Origin: Poa pratensis
Lineage: Eukaryota; Streptophyta; Magnoliopsida; Poales; Poaceae
Direction of reading: 5' to 3'
Length of the DNA: 64,000 nt
Assembly: GCA_947311845.1 (NCBI GenBank)
Contig: CAMZMU010000035.1
Span: 2,750,532 to 2,814,531, forward strand
How positions within the stretch are numbered: the stretch's first letter is position 1; every line of letters begins with the position of its first letter. Shown here piece by piece: positions 11,929 through 24,100 of this stretch. The notes below the pieces were generated by a model. It was given only the letters and a program-made list of their open reading frames with translations. It ran no database searches and was not told the DNA's origin. The translations under genes and the position numbers were made by a program.

Positions 11929-12942
11929 CCTGTCCTGCTGGCAAAAAACCGGCGTACTAGCAATTAAGAGCCTGAATGTTGGGTAAGTAATTGTGCTATA
12001 ACGCAAATACAAATGGTGAATATCAGAAGGCAGCAGGTCAATATAAGCAAAACTGCACCATGAAGTAAATTCGCCTGAAGAGGTTGTCTGCACTAGTCTC
12101 GCTACATTTTCTCGAATCACACTACATGTGAATGGATCATCTGAGTATGACAGGCCTACTAGTCTCAGTCCTGATTCTCATGTTTGCAGTAGCTACAGCA
12201 GTACACAAAAATCTACAGGATCTAGGCTACAAACTTGCAATGTATAAGAGTCTAAACATGAGACACTTCAGAGTAGCAGGCTTTTTTAATGGACAAAAAC
12301 CATCATCGACTTTATCATTAGCAACAAAGGTCTCATGAATACAGATGGCATGCACAGTACAACTTACTGAACCCAGAGAGAACCAACATGGGATTTGTCT
12401 GAAAACAACGTTGCCTATACTGAATCGAACAATCTCGGGAAAGTATACTCGAGCATACAGGCAATGTAGAGTTGTACGAGACGGACAAAAAGCAGAGATC
12501 CATCCGTTGTCTCACCGTATCCGTATCCTCTCCTCCAGGCATCGAAGACCACAGGACGAAACAGAGCAAAAAAAGAAACAGAGCAGGCAGTAGCAGGCCC
12601 GGAATTACGTTCCCTGAACCAATCAACAATTTTTAAGCAGAACAGTACCGTCAAACGAGAGAGTTAAACAACGCGGGTAATGTATCATATGGCACTGCAC
12701 TTTCATGTGCATCACGAAGCAATTGAGATGAACCTACGCAGAAATGCAGTGCACTGTTCCTTAAACCCCACTCAGGAACCAGGCCAGGGCTTCACGTACT
12801 TACTAAACCCTCCCAAAGGAAGGAAAAAAACTCTAGGACCGAGAACGGCGTGATTCGCAAAGACAACTCTCCCCACTTTCTCCTCGGATGATGATAAAGA
12901 ATTTCGTAGCAGGGGGAGGAGGAAGAAGAAGCGGCGCGGTAC

Positions 12943-13110
12943 CTCGGTCGGAAACCCTGGAGAGCGCCCGGGAGGATGGCGATGGAGGAACAGGGGTGGG
13001 AGGAGATAGGACGGGGAAAGGCAACCTGCGCGTGGGGATCCTGGTTGGCCGCCGAGGGCGGTGCTGAGCGGCGCCTGCGTGACGGCCACGCGGCGCGCCG
13101 GAACAAACCA
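12943..13110 (-). promoter_or_regulatory. Probable 5' UTR exon of the lipid phosphate phosphatase gene
   Basis: A GC-rich block upstream of the coding start ends on the minus strand at a donor-like CCGAG|gtaccg (12943). The first coding exon has a clean acceptor (ttttttgccag) 10-13 nt before its ATG. A 5' UTR exon joined across a ~1 kb intron explains both. The 5' limit is a guess; no TATA box is obvious. The intron (about 11940-12942) shows no other feature. Confidence 0.45.
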
Positions 13111-13764
13111 GAACCCGCCGCCGCCGTTCTTGGCCTCCCATTCTCTCTCCCTCTTTTTTTCTATGGTTTGGGCCGGGCCGTGAAGTCCACAGGGCACTAT
13201 AGCCGGCAGCCATTAGCCCATTAGGAGAACTATAAGTACGGAGAAGGAGACTTTCACGAGGCAAAAAAAAAGTTCCATTTTAAATGTTGGACAGCTAGCG
13301 AAATCGAATCCCCAAATTTGAATTGAATCCCAAAAGTTGGCATGCTGAACTTGTGTATCCCGATTTATCCTAAACCCTAACTGGTTTTCCACTTCAGAAA
13401 ATAAAATCCCAAATTGGACTAATCCGTTGCTCTCACCACTCACAAATCTTGTCCACGTGTAATATTCATTTCCACCCCCAATCTCTTTCTAATAGTCAAC
13501 CACGCACTTCCAGCCCCTCACATCGTGTCACGTTTATCGTATAGACCCTCTCAAAAGACTCTTCACACCCATGTACAAGTTATGGGTAGGGGGGGGGGGG
13601 GGCAGTGACCCCTGCCTACACCTTCCCCTTATAAGTTCCCTCGATCTCCGACGCCTAGATCTCCCAGTCGCACACGGGGCTCTGGGAGACCATATCGAAA
13701 CACTCGCGCGCCATGGCGATGCCCGCAGCCATGAGTTTCCAAACTCCTTGAGGACCTATCCTGG

Positions 13765-13940
13765 ATGGTACTACGCCTCGTCTTCGTGACATTCTACGTC
13801 GTCGGTTTCTTCACCTGCGCCCTAGCCATTATGGCATACCAGTGGCTCAGCGCGCGCTGGAGAAGGCATGCGTGGCGGCTCACACGTACCGGCCCGACGG
13901 CTGTGTCCGTCTCGGAGGACCATCTTTTTGCTCTCACCAG
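13765..13940 (+). pseudogene. Possible first-exon fragment with one membrane helix
   Basis: An ATG at 13765 opens a frame that reads MVLRLVFVTFYVVGFFTCAL, a strong hydrophobic helix, then a basic, tryptophan-rich stretch (YQWLSARWRRHAW). The frame stays open to a donor-like ACCAG|gtaac at 13940. The base composition is gene-like against an AT-rich background. No following exon is evident, because a hAT-like element begins 80 bp downstream. It may be a truncated gene; the family is not recognised. Confidence 0.35.
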
Positions 13941-14018
13941 GTAACAAAAAAAGATCTCCAATGGAAGTTGAGATATCGGCCAACCACAAGAGTTAATCCG
14001 TTGGCTCGTACGTGTATG

Positions 14019-14723
14019 TAGGGATGAAAACGGAGCGGATATGGATAGAATATAGTGGTGACATATTTGTTTTCATAGTCTTTACGAAAACAAAAACGAA
14101 TAGAGAAACTTCAGAAACAAATATGGAAACAGACATTTGTCGTAAACATGTACAGACCGAATACGGTGTGGACACAGAACAGAAACAGATGTTTGACGGA
14201 ACCAAGAGACCCCTTAAATAATGCAGGAAAACTAAAGCAACCAACAAACTTGTCCAGTTTCTAAGATGAAATGAAATTAAAGGTATATCATGATTATATA
14301 ATATAGTGTGTATACGTTATCAACTTTGGCAACTTAAAAAATTCCTTCTGGCGTCTCAAACCCTAATGCAGCACTGAAATGGCGAAATGTGACAGACTCG
14401 AAAGGAAGATGATATACGAGTACATAGGATAGCTATAAACATGGTCCCTTCAAATCTTTTTTTTGATCCATATCTTCGGTTGTGCCTAAATATTCCCACT
14501 GAAAAATGTATGCCTACTGGATTCAATTAGCACCGCGTAGAAAAAAAATGGAAAGTTCCATATTACCTGAAGCGGAAATTCTGTTTTCGTGGTCGTTACA
14601 CTGGAATATAGTGTTCCATTTCCTTTTCCATTTTCGCATAACAGTTTTCAGTTCGTATTTCTATTATGATTTTGTCTTTTTGCGGAAAAATCAGAAAGTT
14701 TTCGTTTCATGTTTTCATCCCTA
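14019..14723. mobile_element. hAT-like non-autonomous element
   Basis: The left end TAGGGATGAAAAC and the right end GTTTTCATCCCTA are perfect 13 bp inverted repeats about 705 bp apart, with further loose complementarity inside (gaaaacggagc, cggaaaaatcag). This end sequence is typical of grass hAT-derived elements. The flanking 8-mers (cgtgtatg and ctcctaca) do not match, so the copy is old or the edges are slightly off. No transposase is present. Confidence 0.6.
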
Positions 14724-15735
14724 CTCCTACACGATGCCACGTCCCGCTCACACGTCACACAACTGTACGAAAAAGGTCCTACCGTGCGTGCCGGTGCCGG
14801 CCGGAACAGTACGTCCAAACCACTACTATAAGAATATATCCTAAGAAGATGATCTAGCTGGATAAAATCATCATCGTCATAGATAGAATAGTAGAGGATG
14901 AGTCACGGCCGGACAACCGAGATTCCAGTTGCCCGGTTGCTTGTGGGACACCGGAGCTGCTTTCCCTGTAGGATCCACGTACCTCCACTGCATGCATGAT
15001 TGATTGCTTCGCTGTGTCGACGTTGTGCAAGAGCAACGGCTAATTAAACACTGTTATATACAGTATGTACTATTGTTGTACGGAGTACATCTTAAGGAAT
15101 GGACCATGTTGTTGTATTTGTAAACTACGTATGAGTTTAGAAGAAGAAAAATCTTATTTATTGTAGTATTTGCTTTGTGTTTTTGTTTTCGGGTAAGTAA
15201 TTCATGCTTGATTTCCTACACTTGAAATCCTAGCTCAGCCGGTGTGAGTAGTCCACGGATTTCATGGGAGACAGATAGGAGATGCATGTGGCCTGATGAT
15301 GGAGCCACCATATATCAGATAGATATATGGAGTTAGCAGATAGATAAAACTCTGCCGCAAGTCAAGCGTGATACTTATATGGAGTTGATACTTAAGTGTT
15401 GGTCACTGTCTCCTCACCGTCTTGCCCTTCCTCCTGCTGCTGACACGTCATCACCATCATCTCCCTACCGCTGCCTCTTGTTTATGTTCCGATTGCTCCC
15501 CACCGGAGCCGCACTCAGCGTAACCCTGGGCATTGTCGTCCCAATTAGGTGTTTCATGTAAGCCCGGGAGTGGAAGAATAAGGAGGAGGAGGGTTCAATG
15601 TCACTCTTCAGACAACGAGTTAACCTTTTCGAGGGGTTGTCGCGTTGTTAGCCATCCTGCTCTCTCCCTTAGTCTTTCCTCTTGCCGTTCCTGCTCTGAT
15701 TGGCGCGTGACCGTTCGGTAGTTAGCTTTTCCAAA
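14724..15735. other. Non-coding interval
   Basis: Mixed-composition sequence without convincing genes. Short frames at 15379-15561 and 15533-15721 have no protein-like features that I trust. No terminal repeats or tandem structures stand out. Confidence 0.4.
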
Positions 15736-16122
15736 ACCCTCGATTCGATGGGCAAAATTGCACTATTTAGCTGGCGCAACACAGGCCGAGGGGTGGGGTG
15801 ACGTGGTTTGTGAAAAGATTTCTTCCGTGTGCGTGCTATTTTTGTTGCCCTTTCCAAATGACTTTCCTTGACCCGCTTTACAATCAGCCGGTCAAAAGAA
15901 GAAAAAAAAAGCCATGCAAGCAAAGCGTGCATACATGCATAAACATTGATGATGGCCCACTTGTGAAACCTAAGGTTTGGGTACACCGAACCAAAGAACC
16001 AAACCCGTGTGCTTTAAACGATTAGTTTCCATTACTGCTAACCAAGGCCCATGATTTGATGGGCACAATGAAAAGTCCACCGACGCTCAACACTATTTAG
16101 TTGACGCAATGACAACCATATC

Positions 16123-16735
16123 TTTTTTTTTTAGATAAAAGGTATTATTATTAATACCCAGCTTTGAGTTAGCAAAGCAAGAGGTTCGACCATCTCAGTT
16201 ACAATGCAGCGGCATACACAGCTTCGCCAAGGTAAAACAAGGTGCTACGGCATACAGCTTCGCCAAAGTAAAGATCACATCTAGGCTAGCAACGAAACTA
16301 AGCGCTTGTCGACGGGAGACAGGAAGCATGAATCTCCTTAAGCTTTCCCACGAGCCAGCTTGCTCCCACCCGGTCCAATGGCCTGAGAAGAGGAAGCCAC
16401 GCCTGCATAAAAAACATAGATTTGAAGATTATGTCAGCCAGGTGGTGGATGGTTTTCTTTTCAATCGCAAGTTTGTTCCTAACAGACCAGAGCGCCCAAG
16501 ACTGGGCTGTAAACAAGAACCAAATAAGTCTGCGAGCCCGACCCGAAACTTGGGAAATAATAGCATAAAACTGTGCGAAGCTAGTAGTACACCAAGCCCT
16601 CCCTAGGGCCTGGCGAAGCACTGACCACGCAAACAAGGCAACCGAGCACTCAAAGAACATGTGTGAGGCATCCTCCTCAGCCCCACAAAGCGCACACTTG
16701 CCATCCGAAGGCCCTCTTCGAGTGGCAAGTTCGGG
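16123..16735 (-). mobile_element. 5'-truncated LINE (3' tail)
   Basis: The plus strand starts with a T run (16123-16132), the poly(A) tail of an element in minus orientation. The body carries the C-terminal part of a non-LTR reverse transcriptase protein. The 5' end is lost, as usual for LINEs, and the insertion splits the duplicated segment described here. I could not identify a certain target-site duplication. Confidence 0.7.
16298..16722 (-). pseudogene. LINE reverse-transcriptase C-terminal (zf-RVT) remnant
   Basis: The frame reads, upstream of its first Met, a cysteine/histidine knuckle of the zf-RVT type (CALCG...E-E-DASHMFFEC), followed by SVALFAWSVLRQALGRAW and the tryptophan-rich tail (LFTAQSWALWSVRNK). 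This is the end of LINE ORF2 in plants. The polymerase and endonuclease domains are missing, so it is a dead tail. Confidence 0.75.
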
Positions 16736-16773
16736 GGTGATGTGGATTGTGAAAAGAAAACTTTCGTGTTAAT

Positions 16774-17012
16774 GCAACTCCTTCCGTTTTATAAAATCAG
16801 GCGTATATATTTTGGTTAAAGTCAAAGAATATAAAAATGAATAATTAATAGAAAAGAATGTTAAGATTTAATGTCAAATCAGTATCAATAAATCCATAGT
16901 GAAACATATTTTCATATTATATCTACATAGTTTTGAATTTTTCAATAGTTTTTTGTACACAAGTATAGTCAAAATTAATATTGATTGATGTTTAAAAAAA
17001 AATAGACCTTAT
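16774..17012. mobile_element. Decayed Stowaway-like MITE
   Basis: The left end actccttccgttttataaaa and an AT-rich body with cttatatat near the right end resemble Stowaway MITEs, but the right TIR is degraded. It directly abuts the Helitron start at 17016. Confidence 0.4.
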
Positions 17013-17015
17013 ATA

Positions 17016-17868
17016 TCTATACTACTATTAAAAGAGTAAACATGTGTTGTGCTGTGTTGATACATTAAATTTAATCCGTTCAAAATCTGATCAACGGATA
17101 AGATCCTTCCAGTCCACTTCTTACCTTTTTACCCTCCAACCAAATCACATATTACGATCAAAATGCCACTGTACCCTTTCGTTTCTCTTATTCTTCTCTC
17201 CCTGACCGAACACCCGTCACCGAAGGAGAGAGAGACGACCTAATCTTGGAACAAACCCGCGTCACGTCGTCCACAAAGTCCAGCCAGCTCGAGCTTGGGG
17301 ACGTCGCGAGGACGCAGAACCGGCCATGGCTGGCAGTGGAAGGTCAGGTCGTGGCCATCATGGCCGACACGAGCCCAAAAAATTTGGCCATGGCCGACCG
17401 TGGTAGCTCAGGCTCACCACCATGGCGGCCGAAATCCAGCAAGCAAGCTAGGCATCAGGAGTTTGAGTGATCTATTCGAGGACGTGGATTAGCGATTTGA
17501 GGAGCTACGGTCGTTTCCGTTCTTGAATCGATGGATGAACTAGCCAGATGCGAAATTCAGAGATGGGGAAAGTGGGCATGTGGGTTGCTACTACTACCGT
17601 TGGCTGAAAACTCCACTATATGGAGAGCTTAGCTGATTTAAAAGATAGACGAAAATATTCATTGGTATTAACTAGTAGAGAAATTAGCCTGTTGGGCTAC
17701 TGAATATTACTCCTGCTATGTTTTGCTAACCATTGCTATCCATTGTGCTGTTTTGCTAACCATTGCTATCCATTGTGCTTGAATTTTGCATTGGTGATGC
17801 AATATCAAGGAAAAAGGACTATATTATAACAAATTATGAGACGTGCGTTGCACGTACACATGTACTAG
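17016..17868 (+). mobile_element. Non-autonomous Helitron
   Basis: It starts TCTATACTACTATTAAAAG, the usual 5' end of grass Helitrons, and ends CTAG followed by T. The 5' end is preceded by A, so it sits in an A|T target. A short hairpin (ACGTGC-GTT-GCACGT, 17841-17855) lies 13 bp before the CTAG end, as Helitrons require. It is 853 bp long with no Rep/helicase frame. A 74-codon frame at 17246-17470 is not convincing as captured coding sequence. Confidence 0.85.
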
Positions 17869-18259
17869 TTTTGATAAAGAGAGCTAGTAGTTTATTGCCC
17901 TTCCGAGTGCCTTTCCTTGCCACCTTTTTCAATCGGTTCTTCAAAAGAAGAAACGAAATGACATGCAAGCTAGCAAGCATGTAAGCGTGCGTGCATGAAC
18001 ATTGATGACGGCCCACTTGTCAAACAAACATACAGTAAGATTTTCGGTACACCAAACAAAAGTACGGAAACCGTGATCACCCAATCCCATGTTCCGGTAA
18101 TCATCTTTGTCGACAAGCCCCAAGCTAAGCTGAAGATGGGTCCCATCCTTTTCAGCCTGGGAATGGTGCGGCTTGAAGTGGCCTTTTTGGTGCGGGTAGT
18201 GCTTCGGGCTTAGATGGTTTGGGCTGAAATGGTGGAAATAATTTCGTGGGCTGGAGCGG

Positions 18260-18720
18260 TGCGGACTTAACCGAAAAGCGGGGTGGGGCGGTGCGGTTCG
18301 GTGTGTGAAAAAAACAAAAAGATCGGGCTGAACCCGCGGGTTTGGACCCGCACCAGGCCTTCGGGGCACGTCGCGTCGCCTCCTTCCCCCGATTCCCTCT
18401 TCCGCCGCCGCCACCGCGTAGGGCTGAGCTGGTGCGGCGTAGCCTCCCGCCGCCGTCGACCTGCAAGCAGCACAGCCCAGCGCCGTCCAGGAGTACGTGC
18501 TGATGTGCGTCGGCGAGGAGGGCGGGCCGTGGAGCGGTTCGCCGTGCGCGCGGACTGTCTCGGCCGACCGGCCTTCACGGCGCCGCCCAGGAGTACGGGT
18601 ACGGCCATACCGGGGCCCTCCGTCGCCAACTTCCGCCGCCTCCTCGACCGCCTTTCCGGCGACACCTGTGCTGCCCTCCCTGCCCTTCTCACGAAGGTGA
18701 GCCTCACCAAAATTCTTTTC
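18260..18720 (+). other. GC-rich island with a possible exon end
   Basis: After AT-rich sequence a GC-rich block starts near 18260. On the plus strand one frame ends with GPSVANFRRLLDRLSGDTCA and a donor-like ACGAAG|gtgagcc near 18690-18700, which looks like the end of a first exon. No further exons are visible, and the other strand is open too. It could be a promoter and first exon of a lost gene. Confidence 0.3.
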
Positions 18721-19397
18721 TCTTGCTAAACTGATGTACTTTTTGGAGCCGGTTCTAGCAGTATCTTGAAAATCTATGTGATTATCCATATGATCTTGGC
18801 GAATCAATTCCCTGTTAATGATGTCAGGTTCAACGCCATTTATGCCCGAAATTTTTGTTTGGAATTTATTACATTTTTCAAAAATATTTAAAAAATAGTT
18901 TACATAAGGACCTATGACCCGAAAAACCGTGTCCGTAATTTTACCGCCTGAATATAATCCTTGAAGGGAGCTCACGTGATCGCTACATCCGTTCCGACCA
19001 AGGGAAGCAATGGAAAACAGTACACGGTGCGCCAGCACGGCGTTTGCGTAATCAATCCTTGGCTCGGGAGTGGATCAGATGAGATGAGATGAGACCAACG
19101 GAGCGAACGTCGCCGTTCGTGCGAAGAGCGTGGCGTTTTCTCGCTGCACAGACGGGCATTGGCTGGCTGACGGGTTGTTGGCCAGTCCCGCAACGGACTC
19201 CCCGCGCGAGCACCAAAATCCATCCCGACCAGGGCGCCATGAATCGATTCAACACGTAGTGGGGCATCGGTTCGTCAAACTAATCAACTTCTTTCATTCG
19301 CTTGTTTGCATGTGTACGTGGGCCCTTTGGCGAATCAATTACAGGTTGGCAATAACTCGTGTAAAAGATGCCAAAGACTGCAAGTGAATCGCGGCAA

Positions 19398-19490
19398 ACA
19401 GAGAACAATCATCCGTAGACATTTCGGATTCGAACGAGTCGAACAGAGAACAATCATTCGTCGACATTTCGGATTCGAACATGCTGCAAT
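19398..19490. repeat. Two-copy direct repeat of ~45 bp
   Basis: The motif gaacaatcat(c/t)cgt(a/c)gacatttcggattcgaac occurs twice in tandem with only two differences over about 35 bp. It is non-coding and too short to assign. Confidence 0.75.
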
Positions 19491-19499
19491 TGCAATCTC

Positions 19500-21014
19500 C
19501 AACAGCCTCGATTTATTCCCCACGGATGGCTCTCACGACGGTAGTAGCAGAATGTTAAAATGTACTCCCTACTGTTACCTCACTGAGCTCAAACTCCGCT
19601 GATTTAATCCAAGCAGTAAGGACGACATATTCACCACGAGCATCATCATAGAAATATAACTGTGTATCGTTATTAGGATGATATACTGCTCAGTTGAGTT
19701 TATAACATCCCCACTAATTTGCATCGAGGACATGTGATAATTTGACAATCACACTAGGAAGAGAAACCAGCGGGGGGAGATTGGTGGAGACCTAGGGGAG
19801 GGATACGATGCTAGGTCAATTGTCAAAGGGATAGAAAAGTCTACGCGACTGCGACTGTGATAGTTTAGATTGTGAGTACTCAATATATACTTGCATATTG
19901 TATGTAAGGATCAAATTTTCATCTATGGGTATGAAAACACCCGGGTGCCCTACCCATATAGGTGAGGTATGAGCATAATATTTTTGTACACACTAACTGC
20001 CAAGTTGTGACTAAGTTGTGGGTAAGGTAGCTACAGTCGTGTGCCCATGAGTATAGCCAAACCCTACCCATCTTGACCTCACCTATGCGTCATTGAGTTG
20101 TCGATCCACGCCCCGCTCCCACCCCCACCACCACACTGTCGACAAGTCAAACGGATCACCACCGACCCCTATCTTCCTCCTCTACATACACTCCTTTCTC
20201 TCTACTTTTTCAGCCTCGTCGGGTTGGCGGCAAAGCCAGTAAAATAGAGGAGACAAAACTGTGATATTACGAGGCCAAAAACTCTGAATTGTTATGCACT
20301 ATTAATCTACCCAATGGGTAAGGATACCCGGTCCATATTCACGGGTGTAGGTAAAGTTGTATATCCGTGAATATGGATATGGTAGAATTTTATATCGTGA
20401 ATATGTTATTACTCTAGCCTGCCCACGACGTACAGTGGCAATAGACTTCGCTAACGACTTCTCCATTAGGTAGGTTTTTGTTAGCTCAAGACTTTAATTG
20501 TTGAGGGGAAACGAGTCCAATTTAAAGTTGTTGATGTTTATATTGGTCAATCATAAAATAGGAACTATGATATGGAACTCGGAATAGTTGACTCTGCTGC
20601 TTCGGACAAGCTACTCGAGGCCAAGCCAAGCGATTCCTACCTTCCACATCACATCATTATAAAAAAAAGGTACTGGAAGCATATTGCTACTTGGACATTA
20701 AGCATTTAATCTGTCCTGCACCATACGCCATTCTGGCTAGAGAGACACCTCGCACGCCACTAACTAATCTTCAACCAGAAAATTGTAGAGCAGTTAGTTT
20801 CCTCTCAAGCTTTGCCTAATGTAATTCTTATATTTAATCTTCTGTCAACATCTTTGTACAAGCCGATTAGAACGGCTACGAAGCGACAGGAATCAAAGCC
20901 TAGCAATACTACCGGTACTAGCCTGAGTTTTCAGCTGTCTGATCGACTCGATTTGGTCTGTCTGTGACAGATACTACTAGCAGTTGGTGCAATTCCCGAG
21001 AAGCTTAACGCATC
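19500..21014. other. Non-coding interval left of the Copia element
   Basis: AT-rich intergenic sequence. Around 19930-20110 and 20300-20400 there are repeated words of the type acccatgggta and ggatacccgg, perhaps an old degraded element, but no defined ends. I see no gene. Confidence 0.35.
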
Positions 21015-21019
21015 TTCTT

Positions 21020-21162
21020 TGTATGTTGGGAATTGCACACATTGTATTACTCATGTGCAAAGCACGTATATATGATGTACAACGGTGGGCACCGACCTAC
21101 ACTATACAAGGAAACTAGAGGTGGGCCCAGATACACAATACGTACAACACATATACTCAACA
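21020..21162 (-). repeat. 3' LTR of the 21-26.5 kb Copia element
   Basis: 143 bp, TG...CA bounded on both strands. It differs from the partner LTR at two sites (cctacact against cctaaact, and aaggaaac against aagaaaac). Confidence 0.95.
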
Positions 21163-24100
21163 CCCCCCGCAGTCGAAGCGGCAAAGACTGGACCGGAACT
21201 TCTCAAAAGACGCCGAAGGCAAGCCCTTGGTCATGATATCGGCAAATTGTTGGGAAGTAGGAACGTGTAGAACACGAATATGGCCAAGAGCCACCTGTTC
21301 CCGAACAAAGTGGATATCTAACTCAATATGCTTGGTGCGACGATGATGAACCGGATTGGCGGAGAGGTAGACCGCGGAGACGTTGTCGCAGTAGACCACC
21401 GTAGCACGGTCAACAGGGCAAGAGAGCTCCTGAAGCAGCTGTCGTAGCCACGAACACTCGGCGACGACGTTGGCCACAGCGCGATACTCGGCCTCAGCAC
21501 TAGAGCGAGATACCGTAGGCTGCCGCTTGGACGACCACGAGATGAGCGAGGGTCCAAGAAAGACACAGTAGCCCGAGGTGGAACGACGAGTGTCAGGACA
21601 GCCCGCCCAGTCGGTATCGGAGTAGGCAGTGAGGACGGTGTCGGTGGAGGCGTGAAGCGTGATGCCGAGGTCCATAGTGCCACAAACATAGCGAAGAATC
21701 CGCTTGACAGCAGCCCAATGAACGTCCCGAGGAGCATGCATGTGAAGACACACCTGCTGGACGGCATACTGGATCTCCGGTCTAGTCAGAGTGAGGTACT
21801 GAAGAGCGCCAACAATAGACCGATAGGATGCAGCATCTGAAGCAGGGGAACCAGCCGTGGCAGAGAGCTTGGCCTTCGTATCAACAGGCGTAGCGGCGGG
21901 CTTGCAGTTAAGCATGCCAGCACGATCCAGGAGCTCATGAGCATACTTCCGCTGATGAAGGAAGAAGCCATCCGGACGGCGCACCACCTCAACACCAAGG
22001 AAGTAGTGCAAAGGGCCCAAGTCCTTGATGGAGAACTCAGCACGAAGACGAGCAGTGAGCTGGCTGAGAAGAGCAGCTGTACATGCCGTCAGGATGATGT
22101 CGTCGACATAAAGCAGCAAGTAGGCCGTGTCGGAGCCCTGGTGATAGACGAAGAGCGATGCGTCCGAGCGGGTAGAGCGAAATCCAAGCTGGTGCAGAAA
22201 CGCAGCGATGCGCTGGTACCAAACGCGAGGAGCCTGCTTGAGTCCGTACAAGGACCGCGAAAGCAGGCAGACATGGTCAGGCTGTGCTGGATCGACGAAC
22301 CCCGTGGGCTGCTGGCAGAAGACCTGCTCCTCGAGGTGACCGTGAAGGAAGGCGTTGGAGACGTCCATCTGGTGCACCGGCCAGGCACGGGAAACCGCAA
22401 GGTGGAGAACCGTGCGAATCGTCCCGGGCTTGACAACCGGAGCAAAAGTGTCGGTGAAGTCGACGCCAGCTCGCTGCCGAAAACCACGAACAACCCAGCG
22501 CGCTTTGTAGCGGTCAAGGGTACCATCAGGACGGAGCTTGTGTTTGAAGACCCACTTCCCGGTAATCACATTAGCGTGCCGGGGACGGGGAACAAGCTGC
22601 CACGTCCGATTGCGCAGCAAGGCATCAAACTCCTCTTGCATCGCAGCCATCCAGAGCGGGTCACGAAGAGCGGCTCGAACGGAGGATGGCAACGACGACA
22701 GCGTAGAGGTGGATGCCGCGTGGACGTACTCGTCGGAAGCATAGCGCGAGCTCAGGCGAAAGACGCCTGTACGGGCGCGAGTGACCGGACCGACCGCGGG
22801 TGGTGCGACCGCATGCTCCGGGGAAGAGGGCGCCAAGGGCGCCGGGGCCGTGGGCGTCGTGGCCATAGGCATAGGAGCCGCGGGTACCGTTGGCGCAGGT
22901 GCCGCGGGCGCCAGGGCCGCGGTCGGAGAGGGCGCCAGGGCCGCGGTCGTCGGGGGCGCCGCGTCGAAGGGCGTCTCGAAGCCAGGGGCGGCGCGCGAGC
23001 GCCCTGGAGGAGGCATCGAGACTCCCACATCATCGGTGGTGGGAGGAACTGTCGGGTGTACCTGCTGAAACGGAAACACATGCTCATCAAAGTAAACGTG
23101 CCGGGAGGTGAAGACACGGTGGGAGATCGGATCATAGCACCGATAGCCCTTGGAGTTAGAAGGGTAGCCGAGGAAAATGCAGGCGACAGAACGTGGTGCA
23201 AGTTTGTGAGGAGCAGTGTCGGCGGTGCTAGGGTAACAAAGGCATCCAAAAATACGCAAACCATCATAAGACGGTGGCGTACCAAATAGGAGGTGATGAG
23301 GTGCGTAATTCCACCGCGGGCGGCAGGGTCGGAGGTTAAGGAGAAGTGATGCAGTGGCAAGGGAATCCGGCCAGAAACGAGGAGGCACATTTGCATGAAA
23401 CAGGAGCGCGGGCGCCAAGGGCGCCGGGGCCGCGGGCGTCGTGGCCGTAGGCGCAGGAGCCGCGGGTACCATTGGCGCAGGGGAAGAGGGCGCCAAGGGC
23501 GCCGGGGCCGCGGGCATCGTGGCCGTAGGCGCAGGAGCCGCGGGTACCGTTGGCGCAGGTGCCGCGGGCGCCAGGGCCGCGGTCGTCGGGGGCGCCGCGT
23601 CGAAGGGCGTCTCGAAGCCAGGGGCGGGCCAGGGGCGGCGCGCGAGCGCCTTGGAGGAGGCGTCGAGACTCCCACATCATCGGTGGCGGGAGGAACAGTC
23701 GGGTGTACCTGCTGAAACGGTAACACATGCTCATCAAAGTAAACGTGCCGGGAGGTGAAGACACGGTGGGAGATGGGATCATAGCACCGATAGCCCTTGG
23801 AGTTAGAAGGGTAGCCGAGGAAAATGCAGGCGACAGAACGTGGTGCAAGTTTGTGAGGAGCAGTGTCGGCGGTGCTAGGGTAACAAAGGCACCCAAAAAT
23901 ACGCAAACCATCATAAGACGGTGGCGTACCAAATAGGAGGTGATGAGGTGCGTAATTCCACCGCGGGCGGCAGGGTCGGAGGTTAAGGAGAAGTGATGAA
24001 GTGGCAAGGGCATCCGGCCAGAAACGAGGAGGCACATTAGCATGAAACAGGAGTGTGCGTACGCAGTCATTCAGAGTGCGAAGAACACGTTCGGCTCGAC

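Larger units (their letters stand above)
15736..18065. repeat. Direct duplication of a ~290 bp segment, broken up by later insertions
   Basis: A segment at 15740-16025 (gatgggca...cactatttag...ccctttcc...catgcaagc...ttgatgatggcccactt) recurs in pieces. Its 5' part is at 16050-16110, the ggggtgatgtggattgtgaaaag piece at 16732-16770, and the 3' part at 17890-18060 (ttgatgacggcccacttgtcaaac). A LINE tail (16123-16735), a decayed MITE and a Helitron (17016-17868) separate the pieces of the second copy. The order of pieces shows the duplication came first. Confidence 0.6.

Noticed and set aside
21937..23289. 450-codon plus-strand open frame
   Set aside because: It is antisense to the Copia reverse transcriptase and integrase region, arises from GC-rich codon bias, and shows Arg/Gly-rich low complexity rather than a protein family.
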